DNA of 64,000 nt, from NCBI GenBank assembly GCA_022701365.1, contig JAKUHH010000234.1, positions 1 to 64,000 of the forward strand. The letters are read 5' to 3'. The notes under the pieces were generated by a model. It had not been told where the DNA came from and made no database searches. It saw only the letters and a list, made by a program, of their open reading frames with translations. This document shows, in pieces, positions 21,933 to 34,196 of this stretch; the first letter of the stretch is position 1; the number at the start of each line of letters is the position of its first letter. This stretch comes from Mycocentrospora acerina. Its lineage: Eukaryota > Ascomycota > Dothideomycetes > Pleosporales. The position numbers and the translations under genes were made by a program.

Positions 21933-23370
21933 ATGGCCCCAACATCCTACCCAATGGCCTTGGCATCTTTGGTACTATTGCCGTTTGACATCATCTCCAC
22001 GGTTTTGCGCTTTTGGATCCGCTCACAGAGAAATGCCTGGGGACCAGATGACTGGGCAATGTTAGTCAACATTGTAAGCTCCACTAAAATCCGTAGCCAG
22101 CGAAAATGCACACACTGACGCAACGTAGCCTTTTTGGCTTGTTAGTATGACAGCCACGATTGGTATGGCATGGAGTGGCATAGGAGCTCACGACAGCTCA
22201 CTAAGAGAACAGCAGCGTGTCAACTCTTTGAGAGTAAGTATTCGTCCCTCCAACTCTAAAACCAGACACTACTGCATGATCAGTGTTTGTGCACACAAAG
22301 TTTGCTTACCGCGCGGTTTCTAGTGGTTTTACATTTTCCAAGAGCCTTGGTGCTTCACTCTCATCACAATTAAGTGGTCTATAGGGTTTGCGCTGATCCG
22401 ACTCGCGAAAAGAAAGAAATGGATTGAGTATTTCATCTATGCCTGTCTAGGTGCTACTCTTTTGGTAATGGGGGGTACAGGAATGTATCTGTTCTTTCAA
22501 TGCATGCCTGTCCAGTATGTCTATATGTCACCGTAGGTTGGAAATAATGGGTAGAGCTAACCAGGCGGTATAGGAAGAACTGGTACACAACCGTACCAGG
22601 TACGTGTCAGCAACGCAGTGTTCAGACTATTCTCTCTTATGCCGTGGCCATCGTGTCGATAATCACAGACTGGATCTTCGCAATTCTTCCTATATTCCTA
22701 CTTTGGAATGTTCAGCTCGATCCGCGAGTCAAGGCCTCAGTAGTTGGTCTTCTTGGTTTAGGCGTCTTGTGAGTGCACATATTACTTTTCTTCATATTTG
22801 TAGGGCTAACACCGAGATCGTGCGCAAAGTGCATCAATTGCCCCCATTGTTCGCCTCAAGTTCCTAATTGGTATGAACGATGAAACCCGCTTCCTCCAAA
22901 ATCTCGGTGCAATCCTTGCATGGGCCAGCGCTGAAATGAATGTCGGCATGCTCGTGGCAAACCTCCCTGCATGTCGTCCCCTTCTTGAGCGAGCGCTCTC
23001 TCATCTCTCATCTTGGACTGACAACGTATCACACCCCCTCTCACAAAATGACAAATCAGGAACAACTCGACCTTCTGTAGGCACAAGCAAGAATTATCTC
23101 GAGTTAGAGGAACGGCCAGGGAGTAAAATCCCCAACAATTACTTAAGTGGTCGTGGACATAAATGTGGTCCAGGAGTCGAGACCAGTATATATGGTAGAG
23201 ACATGGATATCGAGAGCAGTTTGAGTCTCGATCGAGACGATCAAAGTCAGATACACATCATTGGATATCCAGTATCAGGTGAAATACATATTAACGTAAG
23301 AAAAGACTTCCATATGGAGGTAGATAATGACAAGTCTGGGGGTCAGCAGCAAGGCGTGGGACAAGTTTGA
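21933..23370 (+). CDS. Fungal rhodopsin-type seven-TM integral membrane protein
   Basis: Member of the large fungal family of opsin-like/PTH11-related integral membrane proteins (Fung_rhodopsin), 393 aa, of generally unknown ligand. Five exons: 21933-22073, 22129-22233, 22324-22514, 22565-22768 and 22830-23370. Family hallmarks are R-x-W-I-R-x-Q-R-N-A-W-G-P-D-D-W-A after TM1, the TM3 segment FQEPWCFTLITIKWSIGFAL, then ITDWIFAILPIFLLWNVQL and the cytosolic entry S-I-A-P-I-V-R-L-K-F-L. The last exon ends TM7 and carries a ~130-residue hydrophilic tail. The usual extracellular Cys pattern after TM3 is only partly kept (a single C-M-P-V-Q, where a longer Cys-rich loop is common). Intron 4 was placed to restore A-S-I-A-P. 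Confidence 0.88.
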
Positions 23371-24341
23371 GCAGTGGCAATTACTCCGAGTCATGGTTAT
23401 GTCTGTAGCAAGATACTGATCTCTGCTACATTCCCATTTACATGGTAGTGACGAATAACGATGTCGCTAGACTTCACTGCGTTATTCATGGTATAAATGA
23501 GCCTGTCTCCCAAAAGATGTGGTATGACTAAAAGGTAGTTCTTGTGCGTGTGAGGTGTAAAACATCAATTTTTCCATATGAGTTTCCTTTCATCACACCT
23601 GCACTATGTGACTGCATCTCTATGCTTTTGTTCATAACTGAACGTCTCATCGTATAAAGATAAAGCTGGTACTCATACCTACAGAGTGTATAAATGCATA
23701 ATTTTTTGTAAGTTGAACATGAATGAATACACCCAATGCTTACCTCGGTCGAAAATATTCAATACAAAACAAGTGTACTATAGCATCCATCTCTTGCAAA
23801 TCTGCAGCATTTTTTCTGATCAAAGAAATTTATTCGTGTCAAAAAGAGCGGAGCTGGAGAAGAGTAGGTGTTTACTATTGTAATTAACTCCAATAACAGA
23901 CAAGTCTGGGTCGTAAGCGTTTATTTTGAAGTTTTCCACAAGTAACCCCCCGAGTGATAAAGAATTCGACACTAATACAAGAATGCAAAATGGATGCAGC
24001 GTTTGCTATTGCAACGCATTACATATTCTTCAAATGACGTGAATGGTAGTGTGATCGCTGCTTGATAGCAAACAATTGAGCCAGTAAACTTGGTAAACAA
24101 CAAATTCAGGGCTTAACTGACTTAAAATGATTTACATTGTCTATTTATTCTTTGATGACTTCATTAAAGGCAATTCACCATAGCAAACGGCACCTTACAC
24201 TCCTAAAAAACTTCACCCTGCCACCACTGTAGCGATGCGCATCTGTGATAATTCAAGTTTCACAACGTACTATGAGTAGTTACATGACATTGAAGAGTTA
24301 CAAATTAGTGTCGGACACAGACAAACACTAACTATAGTGAT
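23371..24341. other. Intergenic region, AT-leaning
   Basis: About 1 kb with no gene recognised. Presumed 3' flank of the rhodopsin-type gene and promoter of the DUF4238 gene. Confidence 0.6.
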
Positions 24342-25619
24342 ATGATAGAAAAACAGGAGTACCACCACTACATACCGCAATTTCTGCTTCGCAGTTTTGT
24401 TCATCGACACATGAGGAAGGCGAGCGAGAAGGTGAAGTTGTGTGTCAGGAAATCTAGCATAAATGTCATCGATTTGCGCAGCGAAAAACCGGAGTTGTTT
24501 CGAAAATCGATCAAACGAACCTTTGGCCAACATGATATGTACATGGATAATTCTGCACTGTCTCGAGACCGAAGACGCCGTATTGAAGATAAGCTTTGTC
24601 AACTAGAAAGCGTTGCAGCGCCTATATTCAAGAAAATCCAAGACACGTACAGTAGAGAGCAAAAGCACATATGGCTCTCGTCTTCGGAAAATTTTGTGCT
24701 CAAGAAGTTCATCTGCATATTGAAGTATCGTAGTGCGACTGTACTCCAGCGATTCAATCACGAACGGATTGAGGACTATAAGGCCAGCGACAAAAATGAA
24801 CTACAAAGACATATGCACAAAATGAGTCATCGGCGCCCACTGGATGTTTGGTATGAGGATCTTGTTCAGATCATGGATTTCATGACAAAGCAAGATGATG
24901 GATGGGAAGCATTGCAGAATCGTATGTATCCTCGGGTTGCAGAATGGGCACAGGCAGTCATCCAACTCAAGTACATCATAGCGTGCACGCCCGCTCTGGA
25001 CGATAACGAGTTTTTACTTGCTGAGCATGGTTCATGTTCGTTGAAGAAGCCTTTCAATGGCAGGCTCCATGAAGTTGCGCAAAACATGTGCCTTGTATCA
25101 CCGAACATCGCAATACTGCCCGAAAACGATTTGTTTCTGAAATTCGAGGATCAAGTAAATAATTTAGTCTCACCAGAACCAAACGAAGAGCTCTACGTCA
25201 CTTCTAACAGCAAAGACAGGCTCGATGAAGTTTGTCTAGCAATATTCAAGTTCGATAGTCAACAGGTCCAAATTATCAATTCAGCTATCTTGGAGGAAGC
25301 TTACAAAAAGTCTGTCGTCGTCTTTCGCAATCCAGCCGCCCTAAGACTTTCTTTAGAAACCTACGTGAGCAGTTTGGTAACACATGAAGCTGCAAAAAAC
25401 ACATTATCATGGTATCAAGAGCTGCTCAAACATATCGCTTGCGAGCTCAGATTGGAAGTTGAAAAATCTCATAGCAGAACGTCAGCTGTAACAGAATCTC
25501 AAACAACAATCGTGAAGAAGTCGTATCATGCCACAAACGGTTCTATGCCGAAGGTAAAGGGTAAGGGCAAGGCGCGTTTGCAAAACTCATTGAGCTCAAG
25601 TAGTACTACAAAAGCGTAA
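24342..25619 (+). CDS. DUF4238 domain protein
   Basis: Single-exon gene of 425 aa. The N-terminus E-Y-H-H-Y-I-P-Q-F-L-L-R-S-F is the hallmark of DUF4238 proteins, found in bacteria and fungi with no established function. The conserved His-His-Tyr-x-Pro and a later aromatic/charged core are visible; there is no signal peptide or membrane segment. The last ~40 residues are K/S/T-rich with a basic patch (K-V-K-G-K-G-K-A-R). It stands alone between two AT-leaning intergenic regions, both near 1 kb. Its scattered distribution across taxa is compatible with horizontal transfer, which is not shown here. Confidence 0.85.
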   Translation: MIEKQEYHHYIPQFLLRSFVHRHMRKASEKVKLCVRKSSINVIDLRSEKPELFRKSIKRTFGQHDMYMDNSALSRDRRRRIEDKLCQLESVAAPIFKKIQDTYSREQKHIWLSSSENFVLKKFICILKYRSATVLQRFNHERIEDYKASDKNELQRHMHKMSHRRPLDVWYEDLVQIMDFMTKQDDGWEALQNRMYPRVAEWAQAVIQLKYIIACTPALDDNEFLLAEHGSCSLKKPFNGRLHEVAQNMCLVSPNIAILPENDLFLKFEDQVNNLVSPEPNEELYVTSNSKDRLDEVCLAIFKFDSQQVQIINSAILEEAYKKSVVVFRNPAALRLSLETYVSSLVTHEAAKNTLSWYQELLKHIACELRLEVEKSHSRTSAVTESQTTIVKKSYHATNGSMPKVKGKGKARLQNSLSSSSTTKA

Positions 25620-26457
25620 AGCTTAGAATTATTCGATTTTACTACATTTCGTCAAAGTCAAAACTTTAGAATTCAAAGCTAGACAAACTATCTCTGGATG
25701 CCTTAAAAGTGTTTTGAGCTTTTCTAAGAAAGGAAATATCTGTCCAGTAGAAAGGGTTAATTTGAATTAGAAGATGCTACTTCGTGAACCAGACCATTCA
25801 CTTTGACTATTGTACCTACGGAGACTTGTAAATCCTTCTTATTGTTTTATCAAACTTTTTATCGACTAGTTTTTTGTAACCCTTGAGATCTTTTGCACTA
25901 TTCGTCTCACTAGACTTAGTGCATGCTGACCTTTTAAAGCAGCTTCACCAAAATACTGTACATTGCACATGTGAAGAAAAGGAAAGGAGACTATAGATGT
26001 AAGTCTTGATAGTTTTCAATCAAGTGACTGAAAGAGTACAGGCTGTTGTGCAAGTCACAGTCACAGTCATGTATCTATACAAAGTGATCACAGACCAACC
26101 AGTCAGATCCTCCTCGACGAATTGGTCGCTTTGGATCTGACTGTGGTAGAAAGTTGGGCTGGGTTTGTGATCGCTACGGGCTCAGTCATTACAATGGGGG
26201 TGTCTCTCGCAAGGCATTCGGATGGAACCTATTTATCAGTTCAAGGCTGCTTTCGGAAGTTTCGAACAATCCCTTCGGTCGGCTGCATGGGATTTGATCA
26301 ATTGTTGCGCAAGGGCTTACCTTCACACTTCACTACACTGTGTGATATTCTGAGCAATGTTGAACTGATAGTCATTAGCAATGTGGACTGAGTATGTCCT
26401 ACTTTTATCTTGACACCAAACACCGTATCGCTAACCGAGAATGAGAAGGGATATACT
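25620..26457. other. Intergenic region between convergent genes
   Basis: Just over 800 bp between the DUF4238 gene and the 3' end of the ThrE-type gene. A TTG-started 89-codon frame (26122-26391) lacks any support. Confidence 0.6.
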
Positions 26458-28550
26458 CTAGAGGGTCCACAATCCACTACGCCGTTTACCCATGGGGTAA
26501 ACAAGCAGTGCAGCCATGAACAAGCCAACGGTGATGCCGATAGCGATTTGAACCATGGAGGCTGCGACGTTAAAAACAATAGCGTTCAAGCTATCAGTTG
26601 AAGACTATGGCGCGTTAGCAATGATTTGGTTTAAAGATCTTTTTCAATGGCAGATTAGGAAATTGAACTCACTTCTGCAACTGAGGAGCCCTTAACTAGC
26701 GCTGAAGCGGTCTTGAGCGCAGAATTGATGCTGCCGCTTGACGCGAGACTGCCGGGAACCTGCACATAAACGGCCGGCAAGAGCACAGCCGCAGCAACTC
26801 CATGTCTCAGTCGAGAGTACAAGTTTGCCAAGACGCCAACGGTAAAAGCTCCAAACGTATAAGCGATCGGAGCACTCGATGAGAATTTCTGATTCGCGTA
26901 GAAGTTGACGATATATCCTGCAAAGGCAATTATGATCATGGCAGGCATTTGCTTGTACTTAGCCTGCACGGTGAAGGTCGTAAAGAACACATAAAGTGGA
27001 ACAAAAAGGAAATTCCAGTATGGGTTCAAGGGGTTCCGGCAGGTTGTGTCGTTTGTGGCATTTGCATCGATAGCTCCATAAATGGCCGTTCCAACTGTAA
27101 TGCCGTAACCAAGGAATAGAGAATAAATAATCGCAAACACAAGACGGATCGAACCGGGTACGATGGCGCGGGACTGCAGCTCTAAAGCAGAGCTCAGCAC
27201 AAGCTGTAAGGGTTAGCACTTTGTCAGACACGCGCATGGCTGGAATCTTGCGGTCATACATACCCATCCAGGAAGAATGAGGGCGATTGCACTTTGCGCT
27301 ATGGCGGAGAAGCAGAAAATGCTCCCACCGTTGATGCTCCCAAAAGCACGCGCAATGCAGCTCATGAGAATTGTTGCGGTAATTTCAAAGACAGTGCTAT
27401 AAGTCTGCGAGATAGGAGCAAGTACGAGTTGCATCAGACCAAGCAAAATTCCAAGGGCAAATATGATGGGCATATCGATCAAACGGGCCTTGAAGAAGAC
27501 GGATACTGCGGCACTAGCGAGACCGTACATGATGACGCAGAGCCAAACAGGATGGCGGTCCTTCGCATTTATCACTACGTCTAGCCGAGCAAGAGCATCA
27601 TCCAGGCTTATAACGTCGTGCAAGACTTCTTTGTATATATCGTGGGTATCTTTGAGCTTGCCAAGATTGACGCCTTGTGCTGTGCGCACAATTTTAACCT
27701 CGGCTGTATGTGTCAAAACGTCGTCAAAGCTAATGATCATACAGCCAGGAATATAGAGGAATTGGCTATTGATTTCCAGAACTTTGGCCGTCGTAGCAAG
27801 GTACTCCTCAAGACGATGTGTAGGTGCACCAAATAACATTAACGCCCGGCACATTCTGATAATATACTGTTGACGCTTGAGGATGTTTGCAACGTGAATC
27901 TTGATCTTGGCGTCCTTCTCCTCTTTGGCCTTCCAAACTTTCGTAAGGATTCCGCCACTACTGGATCGCTTATGATACGGCGGACGTGTGGCCTGCTCTT
28001 TTTTCTCGTTTGGGTTGGCAAGTCGAGCAGAAGCTCCGACAAGTGTTGCCAATGTCTCTTGCGACCGAGCTGCTTTTTCTTGGTCATACCACTTTCGACG
28101 TGACGGAGTAGCACCTCCTGAAGAAGACACAGGTCTAGATATGGGAGCACTGTTGTTTGATATGGACGCTTGGAATCCTGGCACAGGTGTTTTGTAGGCT
28201 TGAAGTAGGTGGTAAAACACGCCACCTTGTGCATTACCGGTCACCGAGTAACTCTCCGCATTATCGTATTTTTCGTCTACAATTGCTGGGGAGTAATTAT
28301 CAAAGTTGGCGGGGTTAATATTGTGAGCATTCAATAGTTCTTCGGCACTCGTTGTATGATGATCTTCGGTAGCTTCAACAGGGTCCGACTGGCTGACAGG
28401 GTCGATGGCGTCTTGCGCGGGGGGAGGGAATTCAGCGTTCGCAGAACTATTAAATCTCACTCGAGATCTCGCTGTCGCATCCTTAGACTGAATTGTGGGC
28501 GGGTTTTCGACGTGCATGTCATCTGGAGATCGATCCGAAGGGGTTTCCAT
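26458..28550 (-). CDS. PRM10: ThrE/Prm10-type threonine/serine exporter family protein
   Basis: Multi-pass membrane protein of the ThrE superfamily (PF06738-like N-terminal plus ThrE_2-like C-terminal part); the yeast relative is pheromone-regulated Prm10. 654 aa in three exons: 28550-27264, 27203-26673 and 26604-26458, with introns of 60 and 68 nt. Residues 1-~215 are hydrophilic and Ser-rich. The conserved cytosolic domain I-I-R-M-C-R-A-L-M-L-F-G-A-P-T-H-R-L-E is followed by about ten membrane helices, with G-G-S-I-F-C-F-S-A-I-A-Q-S in the first half. The third exon adds a last helix (M-V-Q-I-A-I-G-I-T-V-G-L-F). The transport role is known for bacterial ThrE only; for the fungal protein it is an inference. 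Confidence 0.88.
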
Positions 28551-30950
28551 GACGAATGTAGTCGATGTGTTATGAAAATGCTCTCGATGGCGATGAGTGC
28601 AACGAAGAGAAGCAAGCGATGTGATGCTGCAAAGTCTTGTGGCAGGCAGCGAAGGTCATATGGTAGTCAAAAAATTGCTATTTCGTGCTTAAGAGTTTCG
28701 GAGATTTTTATGGTTGCTGTTGCGTAACACGTCCGAGAATAGACTCACGATTGTTCTGGAACAGCTTGTGGGGATAGGGGTTCAGCTTCTACGGCAAAAA
28801 AAAAGCGACGCCTCGCGCTTCCCCGAGAGCAAATACGATGTCAATTAGTGGTGCGACTCATTCAAAAGAGGAATCTTCTCGTCGCGTCGTGGACAAATAT
28901 GGAAGCCAAGACACACGGCTCACACTAAATATATCCGGCAAAACTCGATCGGCACAAACGACGTCAAAAAATTGGGCCGTGATGATGAATCTGATCACCA
29001 GTCGTGATTCACAACGACACCCCGTGGGGCACTTCGGGAAAGACCTTACGTGGGTGGAGCACAAGTATGTTTGTGACGAGTTGACAAAACTAGTGTTGGA
29101 ATGATCGACTTCGGTTCCTCGTATATTACAAACCAAGTCGACATGATGAATGGGAATTGTTGCGACTGACTCGTGCCTAAGAAGGTACTTGATGGGTCAG
29201 ACCATACGGAAATGTGCTGGACCGACATACCGCAATGACATCGGTTGCTTGTCTCTGTGTTTGTGGCACATGCTCATGGAAACTCAATTGACATCGTTCC
29301 AAACATCCAACATTCTTTGCAACAGTTAATCCGGTGGTTGTAGAACTACTCACAGATATCGTAAGCGCGGTGTATGACTCTAATTCATCCCTCAGTACGA
29401 ACGGGCATCTACGCGAACCGAACATGTGGCCCCCTTCTGTTGAGCACTGACGCACTATCGTGAATTATTTCGCAATCGATCACGGCATTTGAAGCTGAAA
29501 TGTTCTTCTCCCTGAGTAGGTGATGTATTAACACTCGTCGGCTGTTCGACCTGGCACTCGATAGCGCTCATCCTGGCTCACGACGTGGTTTTAAATGTCA
29601 ACACAGACAAGCTATAACACCAGAAGCAACCCCGAGTTTTTATTTTGAGCTTGTACTAAAAGACGAGTGTATCTAAAAAGCAGACATTCTTGTCTGTAGA
29701 CACGTGCATACAGACAGTAACAATGCTTCATAAGAGAGCATTACCATATTGATTACGACCTCATCTCCTCGAGATTGCTCTCCGCTCACAAGATACGGGG
29801 GTTTGCACAGGTTGCAAATTTTTACTAACTTCGCACAAGCTCTGCCTAGTAAGCGTGCTCTAGAAAGATCTTCAGTCTATTCGGATCAAAGTACTCGGTT
29901 TCCATCTTAATTCCGTCTGTAGTTCAGAATAAAGGTCGCAACGAAAAGCTGTTGAAGGATCCTCGCCCACAGCACAACCTCGGCGCAGTCTTACAGTAAG
30001 CGAAGTAGAATAGAATATCATTTCTTTCTGCCAAATGACCTTAAGGAAATGGTAGCCGCGTCTCCATGCGCCAATCTGAATCCTTCTCTATTTCTTGCCC
30101 ATGCGGATTTTTTTGTAAAATGTTGATTACATGTCTAATGCAAGGCTATTGGAAATTGTTCTAGGTCTAGGATTAGGATTTGCCCACATGATGTGCGAAT
30201 TTTTCTTGCAAATTCAGACCCAAATTCTCTTCGCGAGTCTAAAACTACCATCAATGCGTCCGCACAAACCTTTGACTTCATCACCACGCACCCTCAGTCA
30301 GGTCTACATTATCTTCCATAAAATCTCAGAACTGATACAGAGCAGACTGATACAGAGCAGACTGATACAGAGCAGACTGATACGTATCCGATCTTACAAC
30401 TGAACCATTTGCACAAGGCCGTTCTTGAAATTGGGCGTCTGGAACCTGTCGCCACTTCCTATGTCGCTCAAGCGCACCCGGCTGAGCACCAGCTCGGACC
30501 CTCCAAACTACCCGCCAGGTCCAAATTTTTCGTCGGCGCGCAGGCGCCCAATGTTCGAGGCCCAATTTGAGGTCCACATAATGCAACGTTCTGGCCAGGG
30601 AGGTAGGAAGATGGTGATGCCCAACGCATGCAAAACGTGCTTTATTGGTACTTGTGTGTGTTTGGTATTAGACTACGAATGTGCTTGAGTAAGTGTATCA
30701 TGAATTGGGCGTGACCTTTTTGAATATTAAAGGGGCAGGTAAACAGGCAGTCAATATGAGAAAGTATCGTGTGAGCATGGTAATAAAATGAATAGAAATG
30801 GACAGTTGCTCCGGAAATGCGAATTTTTTGAATGATGAGCATCCGATAAAGTGCCGGAGATTGTGAGAAGTAGATTTTAGAAGACAAAGGAAAATAATAA
30901 GCACGCGAAATCTTTGTGTTTGGTCAATAGAACGGACTGGATATTGTTGT
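28551..30950. other. Long intergenic region without recognisable gene
   Basis: About 2.4 kb, the longest gene-free stretch after the RIP block. Only short frames without motifs were found. It contains a 15-bp tandem repeat at 30331-30383. Composition is ordinary to AT-leaning. A small spliced gene or noncoding RNA cannot be excluded by eye. Confidence 0.55.
30331..30383. repeat. 15-bp tandem repeat, 3.5 copies
   Basis: The unit ACTGATACAGAGCAG is repeated exactly at 30331-30345, 30346-30360 and 30361-30375, followed by ACTGATAC. It lies in gene-free sequence. Perfect identity suggests recent expansion. Confidence 0.95.
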
Positions 30951-31631
30951 CTACAGACTGGCAGGTTGAGGGTCATCAGGGTTCGCAGTGTAGCAGATTC
31001 GACCTGCCGGCAGGAAGAACAGCGCAACAACTGCTCCTCCACGAGACTGAGGGTAACTACCAACCGTCAGTTCTTCCTCTAATTATCAGTACAATTACAA
31101 AAAAGACATACTGGTGTGTTCCTGGACCAGGTGATGTCCACCCGGCCCCTTGCCAGCCCTGCATCCCCTTCAGTTCCGCTGTGGAATCAATCTGCACAAC
31201 GCAGTTGAGCTCCCCATACGGGTGTGAATGATGTTGCCCTGAGAACTCTTCTTCCGAATTGAAGTACACTGTGGTTATGCTAAAAAAGCGTGTGTTCTCC
31301 GTAGGCAGAGCAAGCTTTGAGCGCCGATAGTTAGGTCCACTGATCTCAATATCGGCCACCCACCCTTCCTCCACACCTTTTCGTGTCAATGAGCATAAAT
31401 CTTCGTAGATTTCATTGCCCGGACCATAGTTCTTGTTGAGATAGGATTCAAGGTCTCGTCCAGGGGTCCTAAAGAAGTTAATGAGATATTACTGAACGTG
31501 GAGATGTTTAATCACAGGTTCTCGACTTCAGCAAAGAAGTCTTGACAACGCTGCAGGAGCTGTCGGGCGTTGGGATGTTTGTCAAAATTGACGGTTACTC
31601 CATTCTGCTGACCTGGTATTTCTTGCTGCAT
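30951..31631 (-). CDS. DUF4863 protein, hydroxylaminobenzoate lyase-like
   Basis: 192-aa cytosolic protein in three exons (31631-31516, 31468-31112 and 31056-30951; introns 47 and 55 nt). The core H-H-S-H-P-Y-G-E-L-N-C-V-V-Q, then A-E-L-K-G-M-Q-G-W-Q-G-A-G-W, then P-G-P-G-T-H-H-Y-P, and finally R-G-G-A-V-V-A-L-F-F-L-P-A-G-R-I matches the DUF4863 family. Its studied bacterial member, PnbB, converts p-hydroxylaminobenzoate to protocatechuate. The repeated His suggest a cupin-like metal site. The 3' splice of intron 2 was set to restore T-H-H-Y-P. The next gene on the same strand is an MFS carrier 0.6 kb upstream, so joint use on an aromatic acid is conceivable. The reaction in this fungus is inferred only. 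Confidence 0.8.
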
Positions 31632-32240
31632 AGTGAAATGTGGCAGAGTGGTCACGGTGTAAACTCTACTTAGATTTTTTTCTCAAATCAAAAAGCATGG
31701 AGAATTCAAGATTGATGCTTTGAGATAAACAGTTGTTGACAGCGCGGGCCGTAGCATATTACCGCTGACCATACCCCGCTCTTCTTAGCGCTTCGGTACG
31801 CAACTTCGGGTACCTTGGAACTACCCCATCATGCTTGCGTTCCGAAACCCCAATGTTTCTGACATACGTTAGCCTTCAAGACTACCAAGCCACTCGGAGA
31901 AAGCTCGGACTTTGAGAGTAACGCCTTGATGACGTAGACACAAACACACAGACGATCAAATTTGTTAGTTTTTAATATCTGTGGGTTAATGTTCATTGTC
32001 AGTATCGCGAATATCGTCAGTACAATATTCAGTACAATATACAGTTTCGCCGAAGATATGTAGTGCAGCATAGTGTGGAGAAAGTTGTTCAAACAAATGA
32101 TTTCGATTTTCGAGTAGTTAATAAAGAACTTCTCGGATATAGGCGACTAGTTCGTTCGTGGAAAAGATCATGTTCTATATGAGTTTGATTCATTCGCAAG
32201 CCATACCGATAAGCTTCTCTTCTGAGTCAGCATCCGTCTT
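31632..32240. other. Intergenic region between lyase-like and MFS genes
   Basis: About 0.6 kb between two same-strand genes; promoter of the DUF4863 gene and 3' flank of the MFS gene. No other gene was seen. Confidence 0.6.
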
Positions 32241-33693
32241 TCAGAGCCATCCGATGCGCCTTGCAGCATAGCCCCAGCCGCCGAGGAAAGCAGTCGCACC
32301 CGTAAATGCAATCAGAGCGCCATAGCCACTCCCATAGGCAAACTTTGCGTGCCAGTTTCCTGCATGGAGCAAAGCTTCAGACAGTGGCCCGCTTGCTAGA
32401 TTGCCGACTCCCTTCCCGGCCGAAAGACATGCAAACACCATACCTGAATCAGCGCCTGCCCTTTTCTCTTTTGTATTGCGGACAATAGCACTCCACGTAC
32501 TGGCCTGTGATCCTGCGAAGCCGCCGTAGATTAGACAAAAGACGTACAGCGGGGCCAAAGAAGTGGAAAATCCCCATAGAAGAAAGACTCCTATAGCAGA
32601 GCCGGTAGATGCAACGAAGAGGCAACTAGTAACGTGGTACTTGTCGACTGCGACGCCCATTAGTAGGCATCCTATACATCCAGCACCGTTTAGGAGAATG
32701 ACCGTCACGGTACTCTGAATAGTACTAGCGCCTAATGAACGTGCAAAAGTAGGCAAATAGATGGATGGAAGGAAGAAGCCGAGACTCTGAATAATGTTTC
32801 CAGATTGTAGGATCAAGTAGTTTGAACAGGTCCAGAACGACATGTCGAAACTCCTAGATTGAGATGCTTGAGAAAGCGGTAGTCGAGGCTTGAAGAAGAG
32901 CAGAATCGGGAAGTTAAGAGCGACAAAGGTCAAAGCGCATACTCTAAGAGTTGTCCTGTAGCCATAGTTATGGAGAAGCCATTCGAGAACAATGGGAAGA
33001 ATGGCACCAGACATTCCCAAGCCTGCCATGGTCACTCCGTATGCTATTCCGCGACGCCGCACCCACCACTCCTCAATGTAGAAGAGAATTGGAGTCCAGG
33101 CGAGACTGCCTCCAATAGCATAGATAATGCCTTGGGTTAAAATAAGTTGAGTAACGTTATTGGAAAATGACCCAAGGCCGAGAGCAAGACACATGATGAC
33201 CAGGCCAATTGGGGTTGCCCAAGCTCGGAACTTGGGGAAGAATTTGAGTAGGACAAAGGTCGGAATGAGTGCCATGTACATGATTCCCTGACAGTCGTAT
33301 TAGTAGGGTCTCTTTTGCGTGGGTTATGTATGGTTGTACCATGGCACAAGTACCGACCACAGCTATGTTGCTGGAGCCGGCGAATGGTTCATTGTGAGTG
33401 TAGTATTCTTGGAAGATACCGTAGGAGGCGGGGAATCCTAGAGCTGCGTCAGTTTGGACGATTTTGAGTTGTGTGCTTCAAGTCAGCGTACCCCAGATTA
33501 GGGCTTCTAGCATGAAGCACGCGAACAAGAACAGCCAGGCGTCTTTTCCTCCATCAGTTGGGGGCAGGGAAAATCCTTGGTCACTTTCTGAGCCGTCACT
33601 TGGATTGTTGCGGAGCGGTTCAATGTCAATGGCTGAAGTACTGTGGCGAGAGTACGGGGCCAACTCGATCTGTGTGGAGTGGTTTGAAGCCAT
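32241..33693 (-). CDS. MFS monocarboxylate transporter-like protein
   Basis: 448-aa, 12-TM carrier resembling fungal MCT-type (Mch-like) proteins. Three exons: 33693-33492, 33437-33340 and 33287-32241 (introns 54 and 52 nt). A 45-residue cytosolic N-terminus leads to D-A-W-L-F-L-F-A-C-F-M-L-E-A-L-I-W-G-F-P-A-S-Y-G-I-F, the family's TM1 pattern. The TM4-5 region reads E-E-W-W-V-R-R-R-G-I-A-Y-G-V-T-M-A-G, like the W-F-x-x-R-R-G-x-A-x-G motif of MCTs. A central cytosolic loop near residues 220-240 and a second six-helix half follow. In fungi such proteins are mostly orphan carriers. The neighbour downstream is the DUF4863 enzyme. Confidence 0.9.
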
Positions 33694-34127
33694 GATGGGG
33701 TCGCGACTTGTGTCACGCAGAAGGTAGAATCTCGGCAGCTTATCAACCGTTGCTTGGAGGATAAGTCGAGGGCTAGCGCAGCAGTTGGGATGTTGGGATC
33801 ACCAGTTTTGGTCAATCATGTGTAGGGCGTAAATGTAGCTTTACCCCTGCTAAACAAGCAAATCAAGCAGATCATGGCCGATACCGCAAACACGCATTGA
33901 CATGGCGGCGTATTCCAGGCTCGGTTGATGACGGTTCAGAGAAGAGGACGGCGAGACGGCAAAGAAGGTCCGACGGGAAGCGTTGGCGCGGAATCGGGAA
34001 AGGGCCAAAGGGCCTGTCTTGGCAGCGAGTGGGTGGAAGCAGGGGCCGGTGCAGGGAGCAGGGGTGGAGGCGGCGGAGATGCTGCGCGACGCGTCGCGAG
34101 CTGTGACGGGCTCGATTGGCAGCACAG

Positions 34128-34196
34128 CAGCTGCATCAACAGCAGCAACAACAATATCAACAACAACAAAAACAAGAATATCAACAACAACGGCAC
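34128..34196. repeat. CAA/CAG-rich tract in the ORC4 5' leader
   Basis: A run of CAA, CAG and AACAAC units just upstream of the ORC4 start. Translated in the ORC4 frame it would be polyglutamine, but that extension has only a TTG start. Confidence 0.8.

Noticed and set aside
30331..30383. CRISPR-like repeat
   Set aside because: The copies are directly adjacent with no spacers; it is a simple tandem repeat in a fungal genome.
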